A stretch of 64,000 nucleotides of DNA from Sorangium aterium (lineage in GTDB: Bacteria; Myxococcota_A; Polyangia; Polyangiales; Polyangiaceae). Every line of letters starts with the position of its first letter. The stretch's first letter is position 1. The position numbers and the translations under genes are program-made. Location of the stretch: the NCBI RefSeq assembly GCF_028368935.1, contig NZ_JAQNDK010000001.1, positions 620,001 through 684,000 of the forward strand, in the 5' to 3' direction. Shown in pieces: positions 35,150 through 44,335 of this stretch. Under the pieces are notes generated by a model. That model was given only the letters and a program-made list of their open reading frames with translations. It had not been told where the DNA came from and did no database searches.

Positions 35150-36448
35150 TCAGGTGGCGCGCGCGAGCTTCAGCGCCTCGACCTCGGCGGCGAGCTCCTT
35201 CACCGCCTCGACGAGCGGCGCCACGAGGCGCGCGTAATCGACGCTCTTGGTACCCTCGTGGGTCTCGGATACCAGCTCGGGGAAGACAGCCTCCACATCC
35301 TGCGCGATGAGCCCGATCTGCGGGCCGGCCCCCATCTTCTCGTCGACCCAGCGGTACTGCACCCCCTGGAGCCGGAGCACCCGCCCGAGCACGGGGCCAA
35401 GCGGCGCAATGTCGTGTTTGAGGAGGCGATCCGAGAATAGCTGGATGTTGCTGACGTAGACGATGCCGCTCGAGACGAGCAGCCTCTCCGCGCCATACTG
35501 CCAGATGGAAACGGTGTCGTCGGGGTCGTTGCTGGTGCCGATCTGGAGCTTGGTCGACTCGCCGCTGACGACCATGTAACGAATCCACGCGGCATCGCCG
35601 GTGCCACCGCCGGGATCGGCGGGGAACATGATGCCGTTGCTCGCGGAGTTGCCGACCGAGGGCGTGATCGCCCCCCCCACCTTGACGTTGCCGGTGACGT
35701 TGAGCTTGTAGCCGCCCGGATCGGCTGTGCCGATGCCCACGTCGCCGTCCTTGATCACGAGCATCGCGGCGCCGCCTGTGCCGGGCGCGAGCGTAGTGTC
35801 GCTGTGCGCGCCGCCCTTGTAGAAGGCGAAATGGGAGCCGGTGCGAAAGTACGTGGTGCCGTCTTGGACGCCGATTCCATACCCATCAGCCCACAGGTTG
35901 AGCATCTGGCGAGTGGTGGAGCCAAAGCTCACGCGCGCCTTGCCGTCGGTGCCATCGACGAGGATGTTCCCTGCCACCCGGAGCTTGTTGCCGGCCGGGT
36001 CGGCTGTGCCGATGCCCACGTTGCCGTCCTTGATCACGAGCATCGCGGTGCCGCCGGCGCCGTCGACGAGGACGTTCCCCGCCACCCGGAGCTTGTTGCC
36101 GGCCGGATCGGCCGTGCCGATGCCCACGCCGCCGGTCGTGGCATCGATGAAGAGGCGGTTCTGGCCGTCGCCGTCGCCGATGCCGAGTCCCTTCTTGCCG
36201 CCGGCTTGCAGGCTCAGCGCCCAGGCGGGCTTGGTGTCCGTCGCGAAGCTCTCATAGAGGTGGATCGCCGGCTTGTCGCCGGCCGTCGACGCCGCGATCT
36301 GCGCCGGCTGATCGGCCGCCTTGACGAGGCCATCGTCCTTCTGGTTCAGCCCAGCGTCGATGAGATCCCTGAAGTTGCCCTCCGTCGGCAGGGCGTTCTT
36401 GACGAAGTACGCCTTCAGCTCAGCACGGCTCTTCTTGTTGATTTCCAT
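35150..36448 (-). CDS. tail-fibre protein with C-terminal S74 self-cleaving chaperone domain (Afp13-like)
   Basis: The protein has 432 aa. The N-terminal ~45 residues (KKSRAELKAYFVKNALPTEG, then FRDLIDAGLNQKDDG) probably attach to the baseplate. The body has three copies of a VGIGTADPAGNKLRVAGN-type repeat (about residues 110-260), typical of trimeric beta-helical fibres. The last ~95 residues are a Peptidase_S74 intramolecular chaperone: SDRLLKHDIAPL, then IGLIAQDVEAVFPEL and the SVDYARLVAPLVEAVKEL helix. The Ser-Lys dyad (S339, K344, five apart) is intact, so autocleavage after trimerisation is expected. As the receptor-binding part it should decide target range. Confidence 0.88.
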   Translation of the reverse strand: MEINKKSRAELKAYFVKNALPTEGNFRDLIDAGLNQKDDGLVKAADQPAQIAASTAGDKPAIHLYESFATDTKPAWALSLQAGGKKGLGIGDGDGQNRLFIDATTGGVGIGTADPAGNKLRVAGNVLVDGAGGTAMLVIKDGNVGIGTADPAGNKLRVAGNILVDGTDGKARVSFGSTTRQMLNLWADGYGIGVQDGTTYFRTGSHFAFYKGGAHSDTTLAPGTGGAAMLVIKDGDVGIGTADPGGYKLNVTGNVKVGGAITPSVGNSASNGIMFPADPGGGTGDAAWIRYMVVSGESTKLQIGTSNDPDDTVSIWQYGAERLLVSSGIVYVSNIQLFSDRLLKHDIAPLGPVLGRVLRLQGVQYRWVDEKMGAGPQIGLIAQDVEAVFPELVSETHEGTKSVDYARLVAPLVEAVKELAAEVEALKLARAT

Positions 36449-36518
36449 GGTGTGCGATTGCCTTTCTCACCGAGCGACCGACACGTCGCCTCGGGCGCCT
36501 GGGCGTGATCCCAGGCTC

Positions 36519-39500
36519 TCAGTGGATGAAGAAATCGAGCTCGAGCGTCATGAAGTTGATGCCCGTCATTCGCGTTTCTTCGTACAAACCTTCGCGGAGG
36601 ATATCGATCTGGTGCTCTCTGGCCGAGGTGAGGACCTCGTCAGGCCTCATCGTCCCAACGAAGGCTCCGCTCCCGTCGGCCGGGGGCGACACCCGCTGGA
36701 ACCTCTCTCCATCGTCGCTGCGAAAGAGCTTGATGCCAGCGACGAAGTCCACGTAAGGGCGGCGCTCGACGAAATCGACGATGCTGTTGGCGTAAATCCT
36801 CCCGCCGATGGCGAGCTCAGCGCCCTCGGCGTAGGCCCAGGGAGCGAGAAAGCGGTTGAGATCGTCGTTGAGCCGCTGGGTGTAGTAGGCGTCGTTGCTG
36901 TCGGCCCGGAAGCGCACGCCGAGGCGGACGCGGACGGCCACGTAGTGGGCGTTCACGACCGCGATCGAGGCGGAGGCGGGGGCCCGCGCCGAGAGGTGCT
37001 CCCGCACGTCCGCGAGCAGGCTCGCCGGCGCCTTGGGCTCGAAGGGATCGGCCGGCAGCTTGTTCCGGACATCGGGGATGATGACGACCTTTACCTTCCC
37101 GGGCTCGCCGAGCGTCGCCGGGACGCACTTGGCCCGGTAGATCTCCGGAAACCGATCGAGGACCAGCCGCTCGTAGTCCCACACGGTGAGCGCGCGCTGC
37201 TTGTGGCGGAGACGCTCGCTGACGCGCGTGGCCCAGGTGTTTGCGCCCTCCGCCGTCCGGCCTCCGTAGGACGCGTAGGGCTGGCGCACGCGCGCGATCT
37301 CCGGGATCGCCGAGCTCAGCCTGGTGATGGTCCCGGCGGGGAGGGGCTCGCCGAAGTGATCCGGCGCGTTGTCGTGGTCGACGAAGGTGGCTGTCACCGC
37401 CTGGGTGTGGACCGCTAGGGTGTCACAGAGGCTCCGTGGGCCCCGCTCCACGGCGGCGCGGATCCAGTAGAGATCGCCGCGCAGACAGGTGCTGGGCTCC
37501 GCCGGGTCGAGGGCGAGCTCGACGATCCCGGAGTTGGTGAGGCCGCGGGTCGTGTCCGAGATCAGACGGTGCCCGAGGGGGATCCAGCGGTCGCCGCTCA
37601 GGTAGCTGAGGCTGACGGGCTGCGGCGGCAGATCCGGGTTGGCGCTGCCCTCCGCCATCTGGAAGAGGATGGAGACGGTCTGGGGCGGGGAGAGGTCGCG
37701 CAGGCCGAGGTAGAGCTCGCCGTCGTTCTCGTACCTGGGCAGGAAGGAAAGGCCGGCGCTCGATCGCGCTCTCTCCCCGTCGCAGGCGCCGAAGGGATGA
37801 ACGTGGAACACCCGATCGACGCCCGAGGCCCGCGGCGCGCCGTCGAAGCGGAGCTCCAGCGAGGACGCGTAATCGAGGGTCAGGCTCTTCAGCTTCGGCG
37901 TGTAAGGCGGGTTTACCTGGTACTGCGCGGCGTTGACCGCCGCGGGGTTGCTGGCGACGGCGACCGACAGGGCGAGCGCCTTGCTCGAGGCCACAACGGG
38001 GTAGCTCCCGTGCTGGAAATCCGGGGCGTTCAGCTCCCATTGCAGGTAGCGCCGCGACGTCGACAGGTCCTGATCGGGCGAGCCCTCGACGAGCGCCTGG
38101 GGGTCGGCCGCCGCGGCCGCGGTGAGGGCGGTGGTGACGGTGATCGAGGTCGGATCGGAGCTCTTCGCGCCGAAGAGCGGCGCTGCCTTGACGAGCTCCG
38201 TCGCCCCGCGCCGGTCAATCAAGCTGACCTTGGCGGTGAAGGCGAAAGGGGCAGCCGGATAGTTGGCGTAGTGAGACGCGAGGTTCGCCGGCGCTCCCAT
38301 CCACTGGAAGCTCGTGGCCAGGCTGTCGAGCTTCTTGCCTGCGATCTCGGGGTGTCCGATGAGGAGGCGCGATCCGACGGCCGGCGCGCTGCCGAAGGGC
38401 TCGAAGGGCTTCTTCGCATCCAGCGTCATCTCATCGTTCTGGAGCGCAATGGCCCTGAGCCCTTGGACCTCCACCTTGAGGTGTGCCGACACCATCAGGA
38501 GGTCGCCGAGCTCCCGGTAGCGGGCCACGTACTTCTGGTCTGCCCCGCTCCAGATCGGCCGGAGCATCAGCCGCAAGACGGGCCACGGGCTGTCCATCCC
38601 GGCGAGCCCCGCAGGCGGCGCCGCGATCGGGTCGACGCCGGGCGGCAGGGTCAACGTGAATCGAGCTCCCCGGGGGTCGTCCTCGGACGTCGTGCCGGTC
38701 AGGACCTTGTACGAACCGAACTGCACCCCGACGGAAGAGCACTCGACCCAGCCCTTGGCGGTGCTGAGCTGGAAGAGCAGCGAATGCTCTCCGCCCTTGA
38801 GAAAGAGGTCCTCGAGGGGGGTGCGCGCGGGGCTGAAGCCCAGGGTGAGCGTGATGACGCGCTGGCCTTCGCCGAGCACCAGCAGCGGAGAGCAGAGGGC
38901 CCAGCCGAGGACGGGCTGCGGAGCGGGGCCCGCGCTCGAGGAGGGCCGCGCCGCCCCGAAGGTGGCCCACGCGGGAGCGCCTCCCGCGGTGACCGGCGGG
39001 CGGATGGACACCGCGGTGGCGTCCTCCGCCGGGAACAGGTTGAACCACTCCTCCTTCTCCGCCGGCGGCTCGCCGAGCCGATTGCGCTCGGCGATCTCCA
39101 GGAGGGCATAGATCTGCTTCCAGTCGCCCGCCGCCGCGGACGCCTGGAGCTTGGCGAGATCCGGCTTGCCGAGGTAGGACTCGAGGCGGTCCATCGCGGC
39201 GGGGTCGTCCTCCGGGCTCGCGTCCTCACCGAGCACGTACCGGATCAGGTCCACCAGGCGCGCCGGCGGCGTGGACTCGTGGCGCCGCCGGAGCTCGTCT
39301 CTGCGGTCCTTGCGGAGCTTCTCCCGGTGGGCCTCTTCGAGGATCGAGAAGACCTGGCTCCAGTCGTCCTGCCGCGTGTCGAGGACCTCGCCCATGGCCA
39401 TGGCGAAGCTCTCCGCCGGCATGTAGAAGTACCCCTCGAGCACGAGGACCTCTGCCCAGTACGCCTCGATGCCGTCCGTGCCGACAGCGGCCTTCGCGTT

Positions 39501-40733
39501 GTCGGCGAAGGCCGTGACGTCGGCGGGCAACAGCCGGTAGTCGGGATCGTTCCGCTTCTTCTGCCCGGCGCTCTCGAGGACGCGATTGATCGCGCCCCAC
39601 GCGGCGTCGAACCGCCTCTTGAGCTGCATCATCCGTTCGAAGTCGGCGAGCGCGAAGTACAGCGTCCCCTGGATGAACGCCTGGACGTCGCCGCGCGCCC
39701 GGTGCTCGTAGAGATCATCGACGGTGCTCACCTGGGCGAGCGTGCCGTAGGAGAAACGCCCCACGGCCTCCTGGAGGTTCGCCTCCAGGTCCCGCGAGCT
39801 CCGGGCGAGCGCGAACGGAGCGCCCCTCTTCTTCGTGCCGGCGAGCTCCAGCGCGGCGTAGATCTCGTCCCACTCGGAGGGCGTCTCCGCGCGCTCCTTC
39901 CTCTGCTCCATCAGATCGCGCAGCGTGGGGAGCGACATGAAGAAGCCGCTGTCCGAGCGCTTCACGAGGTCGCGAAGGCTCGTCAGCTTGGCGAAGTCGA
40001 CCGGCTGACCGGAGCCGGGATAAGGCGGAAGCGGGCCTCCGACCGCGAGAGCGAACATCGCCTCGCACGCCCGCGGCTTGTCGTTCGCGTGGCCGCTCGA
40101 TATCTCCCGGAGCCCCACGCGCCGTCGATCGATGAAGAGGGAGCTGATCGCTTCGACCTGCGTCCGGTTGACGACGAGATCCCGATCGGTCGCATAGCTC
40201 CGGGCTCGTCCGAGGCTGTCCGGGCCCGCGTCGAGGACGGTCCCAGCGGGCAGCAGGGCCTCCCGGCCGCGGGAAGCGAGCTCGACGATCAGGTTCACCC
40301 GATCCGGGACGGGCGGCCTCCGGGCCATCCGCAGGACCTGGCGATAGTAGAAGTCGAGGTGCCGTCCTGTCAGCGTGTTGAGCTCGGCCCGCGACCTCTC
40401 GAAGAGCCGCAGGAACGCGAGGAAGAGAACGAAATGCGGCCGGTAGAGCTCGGGCGCGGCCTCGGGGGTGAACTTCCCGGGATCGCGGAGGAACGCCGCG
40501 ACGTCCTCGGGCCGGAGCTTCGAGCCGACGAAGTCGCTCCAGTCGCCCTCCGGCGCACCGCCGGCGCCGTAGTACGTGAGCTCCTTGCCGTAGGCGCGCG
40601 CGAACGAAAGGAGCTCCGCGGACGTTCGCTCGTCCACCGAGGCGTAGCCGGGATCGAGCGCGGCGAGCGCGCGCCCCGCCTGGCTCGTACCGTCGCGCTC
40701 TGCGCCCGCGGGCTCTCTCGACGTGCTCGACAT
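36519..40733 (-). CDS. large baseplate J-like wedge protein (Afp11-like)
   Basis: The protein has 1404 aa. The N-terminus (DPGYASVDERTSAELLSFAR, then PHFVLFLAFLRLFERSRAEL) and the segment HLDFYYRQVLRMARRPPVPD are characteristic of the Afp11-type baseplate protein. The C-terminal third has ERLRHKQRALTVWDYERLVL, then FPEIYRAKCVPA and SIVDFVERRPYVDFVAGIKL, matching the gp6/baseplate J fold. It includes a long helical insertion (about residues 250-620) that is not obviously conserved. It forms the wedge that connects spike hub, sheath and fibres and triggers contraction. The start ATG 40733 lies 15 bases after the spike-tip gene. Confidence 0.85.
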   Translation of the reverse strand: MSSTSREPAGAERDGTSQAGRALAALDPGYASVDERTSAELLSFARAYGKELTYYGAGGAPEGDWSDFVGSKLRPEDVAAFLRDPGKFTPEAAPELYRPHFVLFLAFLRLFERSRAELNTLTGRHLDFYYRQVLRMARRPPVPDRVNLIVELASRGREALLPAGTVLDAGPDSLGRARSYATDRDLVVNRTQVEAISSLFIDRRRVGLREISSGHANDKPRACEAMFALAVGGPLPPYPGSGQPVDFAKLTSLRDLVKRSDSGFFMSLPTLRDLMEQRKERAETPSEWDEIYAALELAGTKKRGAPFALARSSRDLEANLQEAVGRFSYGTLAQVSTVDDLYEHRARGDVQAFIQGTLYFALADFERMMQLKRRFDAAWGAINRVLESAGQKKRNDPDYRLLPADVTAFADNAKAAVGTDGIEAYWAEVLVLEGYFYMPAESFAMAMGEVLDTRQDDWSQVFSILEEAHREKLRKDRRDELRRRHESTPPARLVDLIRYVLGEDASPEDDPAAMDRLESYLGKPDLAKLQASAAAGDWKQIYALLEIAERNRLGEPPAEKEEWFNLFPAEDATAVSIRPPVTAGGAPAWATFGAARPSSSAGPAPQPVLGWALCSPLLVLGEGQRVITLTLGFSPARTPLEDLFLKGGEHSLLFQLSTAKGWVECSSVGVQFGSYKVLTGTTSEDDPRGARFTLTLPPGVDPIAAPPAGLAGMDSPWPVLRLMLRPIWSGADQKYVARYRELGDLLMVSAHLKVEVQGLRAIALQNDEMTLDAKKPFEPFGSAPAVGSRLLIGHPEIAGKKLDSLATSFQWMGAPANLASHYANYPAAPFAFTAKVSLIDRRGATELVKAAPLFGAKSSDPTSITVTTALTAAAAADPQALVEGSPDQDLSTSRRYLQWELNAPDFQHGSYPVVASSKALALSVAVASNPAAVNAAQYQVNPPYTPKLKSLTLDYASSLELRFDGAPRASGVDRVFHVHPFGACDGERARSSAGLSFLPRYENDGELYLGLRDLSPPQTVSILFQMAEGSANPDLPPQPVSLSYLSGDRWIPLGHRLISDTTRGLTNSGIVELALDPAEPSTCLRGDLYWIRAAVERGPRSLCDTLAVHTQAVTATFVDHDNAPDHFGEPLPAGTITRLSSAIPEIARVRQPYASYGGRTAEGANTWATRVSERLRHKQRALTVWDYERLVLDRFPEIYRAKCVPATLGEPGKVKVVIIPDVRNKLPADPFEPKAPASLLADVREHLSARAPASASIAVVNAHYVAVRVRLGVRFRADSNDAYYTQRLNDDLNRFLAPWAYAEGAELAIGGRIYANSIVDFVERRPYVDFVAGIKLFRSDDGERFQRVSPPADGSGAFVGTMRPDEVLTSAREHQIDILREGLYEETRMTGINFMTLELDFFIH

Positions 40734-40748
40734 GGATGGCTCTGCCTT

Positions 40749-41213
40749 TCAGGTTCCCTTGAAGATCTTGTTGGTCGTCGTGAACATGCCCTTGCCCTGG
40801 TACTTCAGGGTCGAGTCCGGGATCGGCGGCCCCGGCCCCTTCGGCGGCTGCTTCGCCGGGTTCTGGACCTCGAACGTCGCCTCGAACGTGGTCCCTTTCA
40901 GGAGGACCGCCTTGTCGCCGGTCCTGGTCTTCTTCGCCTTCTGATCGCTCCCGAGCGCGGAGATCTTCAGCGTCCCCTTGCCCGCGATGGAGTACCCCGG
41001 AATCACGTAAGAGCAGTTGGCGACCGAGACCTCGCCCTCGTCGCCTTCGACGCAGAGCTTCTTCCCTTTCAGCGTCCCTGGACCGCTCCCCTTCAGCTCT
41101 CCAGGCCTGGGATGGACGAGCGCGGGCGTGAAGCTGGGCAGGAAGATCACCTTGTCGCCGTCGACGAGGATGAATCTTTTCTGCTCCGGGCTCTTGAGCT
41201 TCTTTTTTTTCAT
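40749..41213 (-). CDS. PAAR-like spike-tip protein (Afp10-like)
   Basis: The protein has 154 aa. After a basic start (MKKKKLKSPEQKR) the central region SVANCSYVIPGYSIAGKGTL then DKAVLLKGTTFEATFEVQNP follows the pattern of the PAAR-like tips encoded next to gp25 and baseplate J genes in eCIS clusters. The C-terminus is Pro/Gly-rich and basic. It should cap the VgrG-like trimer and make first contact with the target membrane. It sits 7 bases downstream of the gp25 gene. Confidence 0.75.
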   Translation of the reverse strand: MKKKKLKSPEQKRFILVDGDKVIFLPSFTPALVHPRPGELKGSGPGTLKGKKLCVEGDEGEVSVANCSYVIPGYSIAGKGTLKISALGSDQKAKKTRTGDKAVLLKGTTFEATFEVQNPAKQPPKGPGPPIPDSTLKYQGKGMFTTTNKIFKGT

Positions 41214-41220
41214 GGCGCTC

Positions 41221-41637
41221 TCACCACCCGGGGAGGGTCGCCTCCGTGAGATAGAACGGGAAGACCATGTTGAAGCGCGAGTTCGTATCCCTGACGGTGT
41301 AGTTGACCGCGATGAGCACGCAGCCCGGCTGGGTGTCGCTCGCCGCGACGTCGATCCGATCGACCTGGATCCGGGGCTCGTGCTCGAGGATCGCGTCCGA
41401 AAGGAGCCGCTCGATGGTGTTGATCAGGCCCTGATCCAGCTCCTCGAACACAAGGCTCGCGAGGTCGCAGCCGAACGTCTCCGCGAGGACCCGCTCGCCC
41501 GGCGAGGTCCCCATCAGGATCTGCAGGCTCTGCTGGACGTCGGCGGAGCCGGAGACCATCTCCACGTCAGCGCCGCCGCGGCTGAACGAGGGCGGGAAGG
41601 CCCAGCCTCGACCGAGGAAAGAGCTCTCAGGTCGCAT
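41221..41637 (-). CDS. gp25-like baseplate wedge protein (Afp9-like)
   Basis: The protein has 138 aa. The GPW/gp25 pattern is clear: FLGRGWAFPPSFSRGGADVE at the N-terminus, QSLQILMGTSPGERVLAETFG with the conserved P-G-E-R core, and a closing VNYTVRDTNSRFNMVFPFYL strand pair. gp25 proteins join sheath to wedge and start sheath assembly. The gene overlaps the preceding 62-aa gene by 11 bases, indicating tight co-translation. Confidence 0.92.
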   Translation of the reverse strand: MRPESSFLGRGWAFPPSFSRGGADVEMVSGSADVQQSLQILMGTSPGERVLAETFGCDLASLVFEELDQGLINTIERLLSDAILEHEPRIQVDRIDVAASDTQPGCVLIAVNYTVRDTNSRFNMVFPFYLTEATLPGW

Positions 41638-41815
41638 CCGGCTCCTCCTGCGCGGGCTTCGCGGCGAGCTGCTGACTGGCCTGCTGCTGCACCTTGGCGA
41701 CCAGCGCGTAGACCTTGGCGAACGGGAGCAGCCCCACCCCCTCCAGGATCAGGTTCGCCTCGTCCACCGTCACCGAGAGGTGGAGCTCCCTCACCTCCTG
41801 TCCTGATCGGCTCAT
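41627..41815 (-). CDS. 62-aa eCIS operon protein
   Basis: A small soluble protein with a strand-helix N-terminus (ELHLSVTVDEANLILEGVGL), a predicted helix (PFAKVYALVAKVQQQASQQL) and an acidic tail. It overlaps the spike gene stop (ATGA) and the gp25 start, so it is almost certainly translated. Small genes of this size between spike and gp25 genes are seen in other eCIS clusters; their role is not known. It could help spike trimer folding. Confidence 0.7.
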   Translation of the reverse strand: MSRSGQEVRELHLSVTVDEANLILEGVGLLPFAKVYALVAKVQQQASQQLAAKPAQEEPDAT

Positions 41816-43437
41816 TGGATGTCGACCCCCTTGCCGCTGATCGTGACGTTGCCCTTCTCGCTCTTGATCTCGATGCCGTCCTTACCCATGGTGATCGAAT
41901 TCTCGTGCTGGTCGGAGAGGACGATCGATCCTGCCCCGTCGTCGATGAGCAGCTTGTTCTTGTTGGCCGTCTCGATGGACACCGACGCCTTGTTCTCGTC
42001 GGGGTCGAGGAGCTGTATCTTCGTCCCGAACTTGGTGACGATCCCGCGCTTGTCGTTCTTCTTGCCGGGCTTTCCCATCACCTCCGGGGGCGCGTTCTTC
42101 GACCCGAAGAGGGCCCCCAGGATCACGGGGCGGCGCGGATCGTCGTTGAAGAAGCCCACCACCACCTCGTCCTTGGGCTCCGGCCGGAAGAAGCACCCGC
42201 GCTCCTTGCCTGCGTCGGGCGCGGCGAGCCGGGCCCAGACAGCCTCGTCCTGCTTCGCGTCGACCCCGGGGAGGATGACCTTGACCCGGAGCTCCTCGTC
42301 GGGATCGTCCTCGAAATCTGCGACGACGCCGATCTGCAGCCCGCTCACCGCGGGCAGGAGCCCCGCCGCCGGCGCCTCGCGGAACTCCTCCTTGCGGGAG
42401 AGCTCCTCGGGCGAGAGCCCGAACTGCACGTCCGTCCGCCAGCCCGACGCGTCGACCCGGTGGCGGAGCCCCGTCACCAGCGTCGTGCCGTTGAATCGCT
42501 TGCCGACCCCCGCGACCTCCATGACGTCGAGCGGCTTGATGCCGGCGAAGCCCGGCACCGCGATGCGCCCGCGAAGCAGCGCCATCCGACTCCTCGCCAT
42601 GCGGGCATCGGCCCAGGCCTGGAGCTCCTCCGCGGCGACGGGGACCGGGTGGGAGAGCGTGCAGGTGCCGTTGCCGACCGCGTCGCCGAGCTTGCCCCCG
42701 TCGAGGTTCCCCTGGGTGGCGCGGGGGCTCTTCGCCTTGCTGGCCGCGGTGGGCTTCTGCTCCTTCACGTCCCAGGCGACGCTCTCCACGGCGCGGTGCT
42801 GGTGCTCAGCGTCGGCCTCGATCTCGACGTCGAAGACCTCGGTGATGCCATAAGCGAAGCGGTGCCTGGGCGCGCCTTCGACCTCCATCTTCCGGAGCGA
42901 GATCTCGCCGTCCTCGACGACCACGAGGAGGCCGAGCGCGCCGGCCCGTGAGAGGATGAAGTCCCACGGCGTGGCGTGGTATTGCACCATCTCCGCGTGC
43001 TCCGGCCTGGTCTCGGCGATGGTGCCGACCTCGAGCTTCGCCGCCTCGATCAGCTGTTTCACGATCGCGCCGTCGGTCATCTTCCGGAAGACGGCGCTCC
43101 GCCGCGCTCCGGTCAGCTTGACGGCGGCGTCCTTGAGCCCGATCACCAGGACGGAGCCGTCGTCGCTCGCCTCCACCCCGTGCCGCACCACCACCCCCTT
43201 GAAGACGCACCGGTCTTCTTCCCCCTCGTACCGGAGCTTGATCTCGATCTTCGCCCCCGGCTCGAAGAAGCCCGTATCGCTGATGGCGAACGCCTGCTGC
43301 GCGGCGCTGCCGTCGAGCACGCGCAGCTCCGCTCGGGGGATCCGGTCGACCTCTCTCCGGATGTCGATGGAGATGAGCTCGTAGGCCGGGTCCATGGGCT
43401 TGCCGTCGCTGAGGACAGTAGGAGTCACCGCGGGCAT
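41812..43437 (-). CDS. VgrG-like central spike/hub protein (Afp8-like)
   Basis: About 541 aa from ATG 43437 (MPAVTPTVLSDGKPMDPAYE), 8 bases after the LysM gene; the longer open frame would overlap that gene wrongly. The N-terminal two-thirds correspond to the gp27-like hub (ISIDIRREVDRIPRAELRVL, then YHATPWDFILSRAGALG and SHPVPVAAEELQAWADARM). They are followed by the gp5 OB-fold (PGVDAKQDEAVWARLAAPDA; CFFRPEPKDEVVVGFFNDDP) and a beta-helix needle (KNKLLIDDGAGSIVLSDQHE, SITMGKDGIEIKSEKGNVTI). It carries the spike tip encoded at 40749-41213. There is no C-terminal effector extension. Confidence 0.92.
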   Translation of the reverse strand: MPAVTPTVLSDGKPMDPAYELISIDIRREVDRIPRAELRVLDGSAAQQAFAISDTGFFEPGAKIEIKLRYEGEEDRCVFKGVVVRHGVEASDDGSVLVIGLKDAAVKLTGARRSAVFRKMTDGAIVKQLIEAAKLEVGTIAETRPEHAEMVQYHATPWDFILSRAGALGLLVVVEDGEISLRKMEVEGAPRHRFAYGITEVFDVEIEADAEHQHRAVESVAWDVKEQKPTAASKAKSPRATQGNLDGGKLGDAVGNGTCTLSHPVPVAAEELQAWADARMARSRMALLRGRIAVPGFAGIKPLDVMEVAGVGKRFNGTTLVTGLRHRVDASGWRTDVQFGLSPEELSRKEEFREAPAAGLLPAVSGLQIGVVADFEDDPDEELRVKVILPGVDAKQDEAVWARLAAPDAGKERGCFFRPEPKDEVVVGFFNDDPRRPVILGALFGSKNAPPEVMGKPGKKNDKRGIVTKFGTKIQLLDPDENKASVSIETANKNKLLIDDGAGSIVLSDQHENSITMGKDGIEIKSEKGNVTISGKGVDIQ

Positions 43438-43445
43438 GGCGTCAT

Positions 43446-44168
43446 CTATCCTTCCCCGGAGGCGCCGGCGCCCAGCTTGGCGAGCGGCGGAAAGAAGATC
43501 TCCTGGCCGGGGATCAGGCTCCTGAAGTTGTCCAGGCGGTTCCACCGCGCGACGTCCAGGTAGCGGGCGGACGAGCCATAGATGTCCTTGGTCAGGAGCG
43601 GCAGCGTGTCCCCGCCGCGCACGATCCGGCTGTGGGTCAGATCCGGCGACGTCTTGCCCTCCTCCCTGGCGCGCGCCTTGGCGGCCTTGTCGTAGATCAG
43701 CGTCACCTGGAGCTCGGCGCGGAGCGGGGTGCCGTCGCGCTCGAACGCGGTGTACTTGATGTCGACCGCGGAGAGGCGACAGGAGAAGATCAGCGAGCCC
43801 CACTCCACGAGGAGGTAATTGGGCTCATGGATGACCCCGTTATAATGAAAGGTGACGTCGAGGAACGCCTTCACGCGATCCTTCACGCTCCTCCGCACAG
43901 GCGCGACGATCCCGATCGACTCCACGCCGGTGCCGTCGACCACCAGGGTGAGCGTGAGCTCGCGCGGCTCGCTCCGGCTATACGAGAGCTGCGGCCCGCT
44001 GGAGCCCACCCCCTGCTTGGCCCCCCAGGTGATCGCGTAGCGCTGCGAGAACGACGCCGGGTTGAACATCGCCTCGAACGGCGCCGCGATCGGCTGCCGG
44101 CGCTCGACGTCCTTGAAGGCCTTGATCTTGAGCTTCTCGAGCTTGAAGAGGTTCAGTCCCACGATCAT
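43446..44168 (-). CDS. LysM-containing inner baseplate protein (Afp7-like)
   Basis: The protein has 240 aa. The N-terminal part (FEAMFNPASFSQRYAITWGA, then SEPRELTLTLVVDGTGV and LLVEWGSLIFSCRLSAVDIK) is the gp53/Afp7 hub-adaptor domain. The C-terminus is a LysM-like fold (SRIVRGGDTLPLLTKDIYGS, then NRLDNFRSLIPGQEIFFP). It links the tube initiator to the spike. The stop of the DUF5908 gene overlaps its start (ATGA). Confidence 0.9.
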   Translation of the reverse strand: MIVGLNLFKLEKLKIKAFKDVERRQPIAAPFEAMFNPASFSQRYAITWGAKQGVGSSGPQLSYSRSEPRELTLTLVVDGTGVESIGIVAPVRRSVKDRVKAFLDVTFHYNGVIHEPNYLLVEWGSLIFSCRLSAVDIKYTAFERDGTPLRAELQVTLIYDKAAKARAREEGKTSPDLTHSRIVRGGDTLPLLTKDIYGSSARYLDVARWNRLDNFRSLIPGQEIFFPPLAKLGAGASGEG

Positions 44169-44335
44169 CTCTCCTTCGACGCCTTGAGGACCCGGAGGAC
44201 CTCCTTGACCGCCGCCTCGATCACGGCCTCCTGCCCGGCGGCGTCGGGCGCGGCGGCGCGCGCGCGCGGCGCCCCCTCCGGGGGCGCGACGACGGCGCGG
44301 ATCACCAGCTCTTTGATCTCCACAGGCATGGTCAT
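44165..44335 (-). CDS. DUF5908 family small eCIS protein
   Basis: 56 aa from ATG 44335, which overlaps the upstream stop (ATGA). The start MTMPVEIKELVIRAVVAP is the DUF5908 signature, followed by an Ala/Pro-rich linker and a C-terminal helix (EAVIEAAVKEVLRVLKASKE). It is encoded between a tube protein and the LysM protein, as in other eCIS clusters. The function is unknown; its size suggests an assembly factor. Confidence 0.8.
   Translation of the reverse strand: MTMPVEIKELVIRAVVAPPEGAPRARAAAPDAAGQEAVIEAAVKEVLRVLKASKER

Noticed and set aside
37569-41249. A 1226-codon plus-strand frame opposite the large baseplate gene
   Set aside because: Shadow of the baseplate J and spike-tip genes; no recognisable domains.
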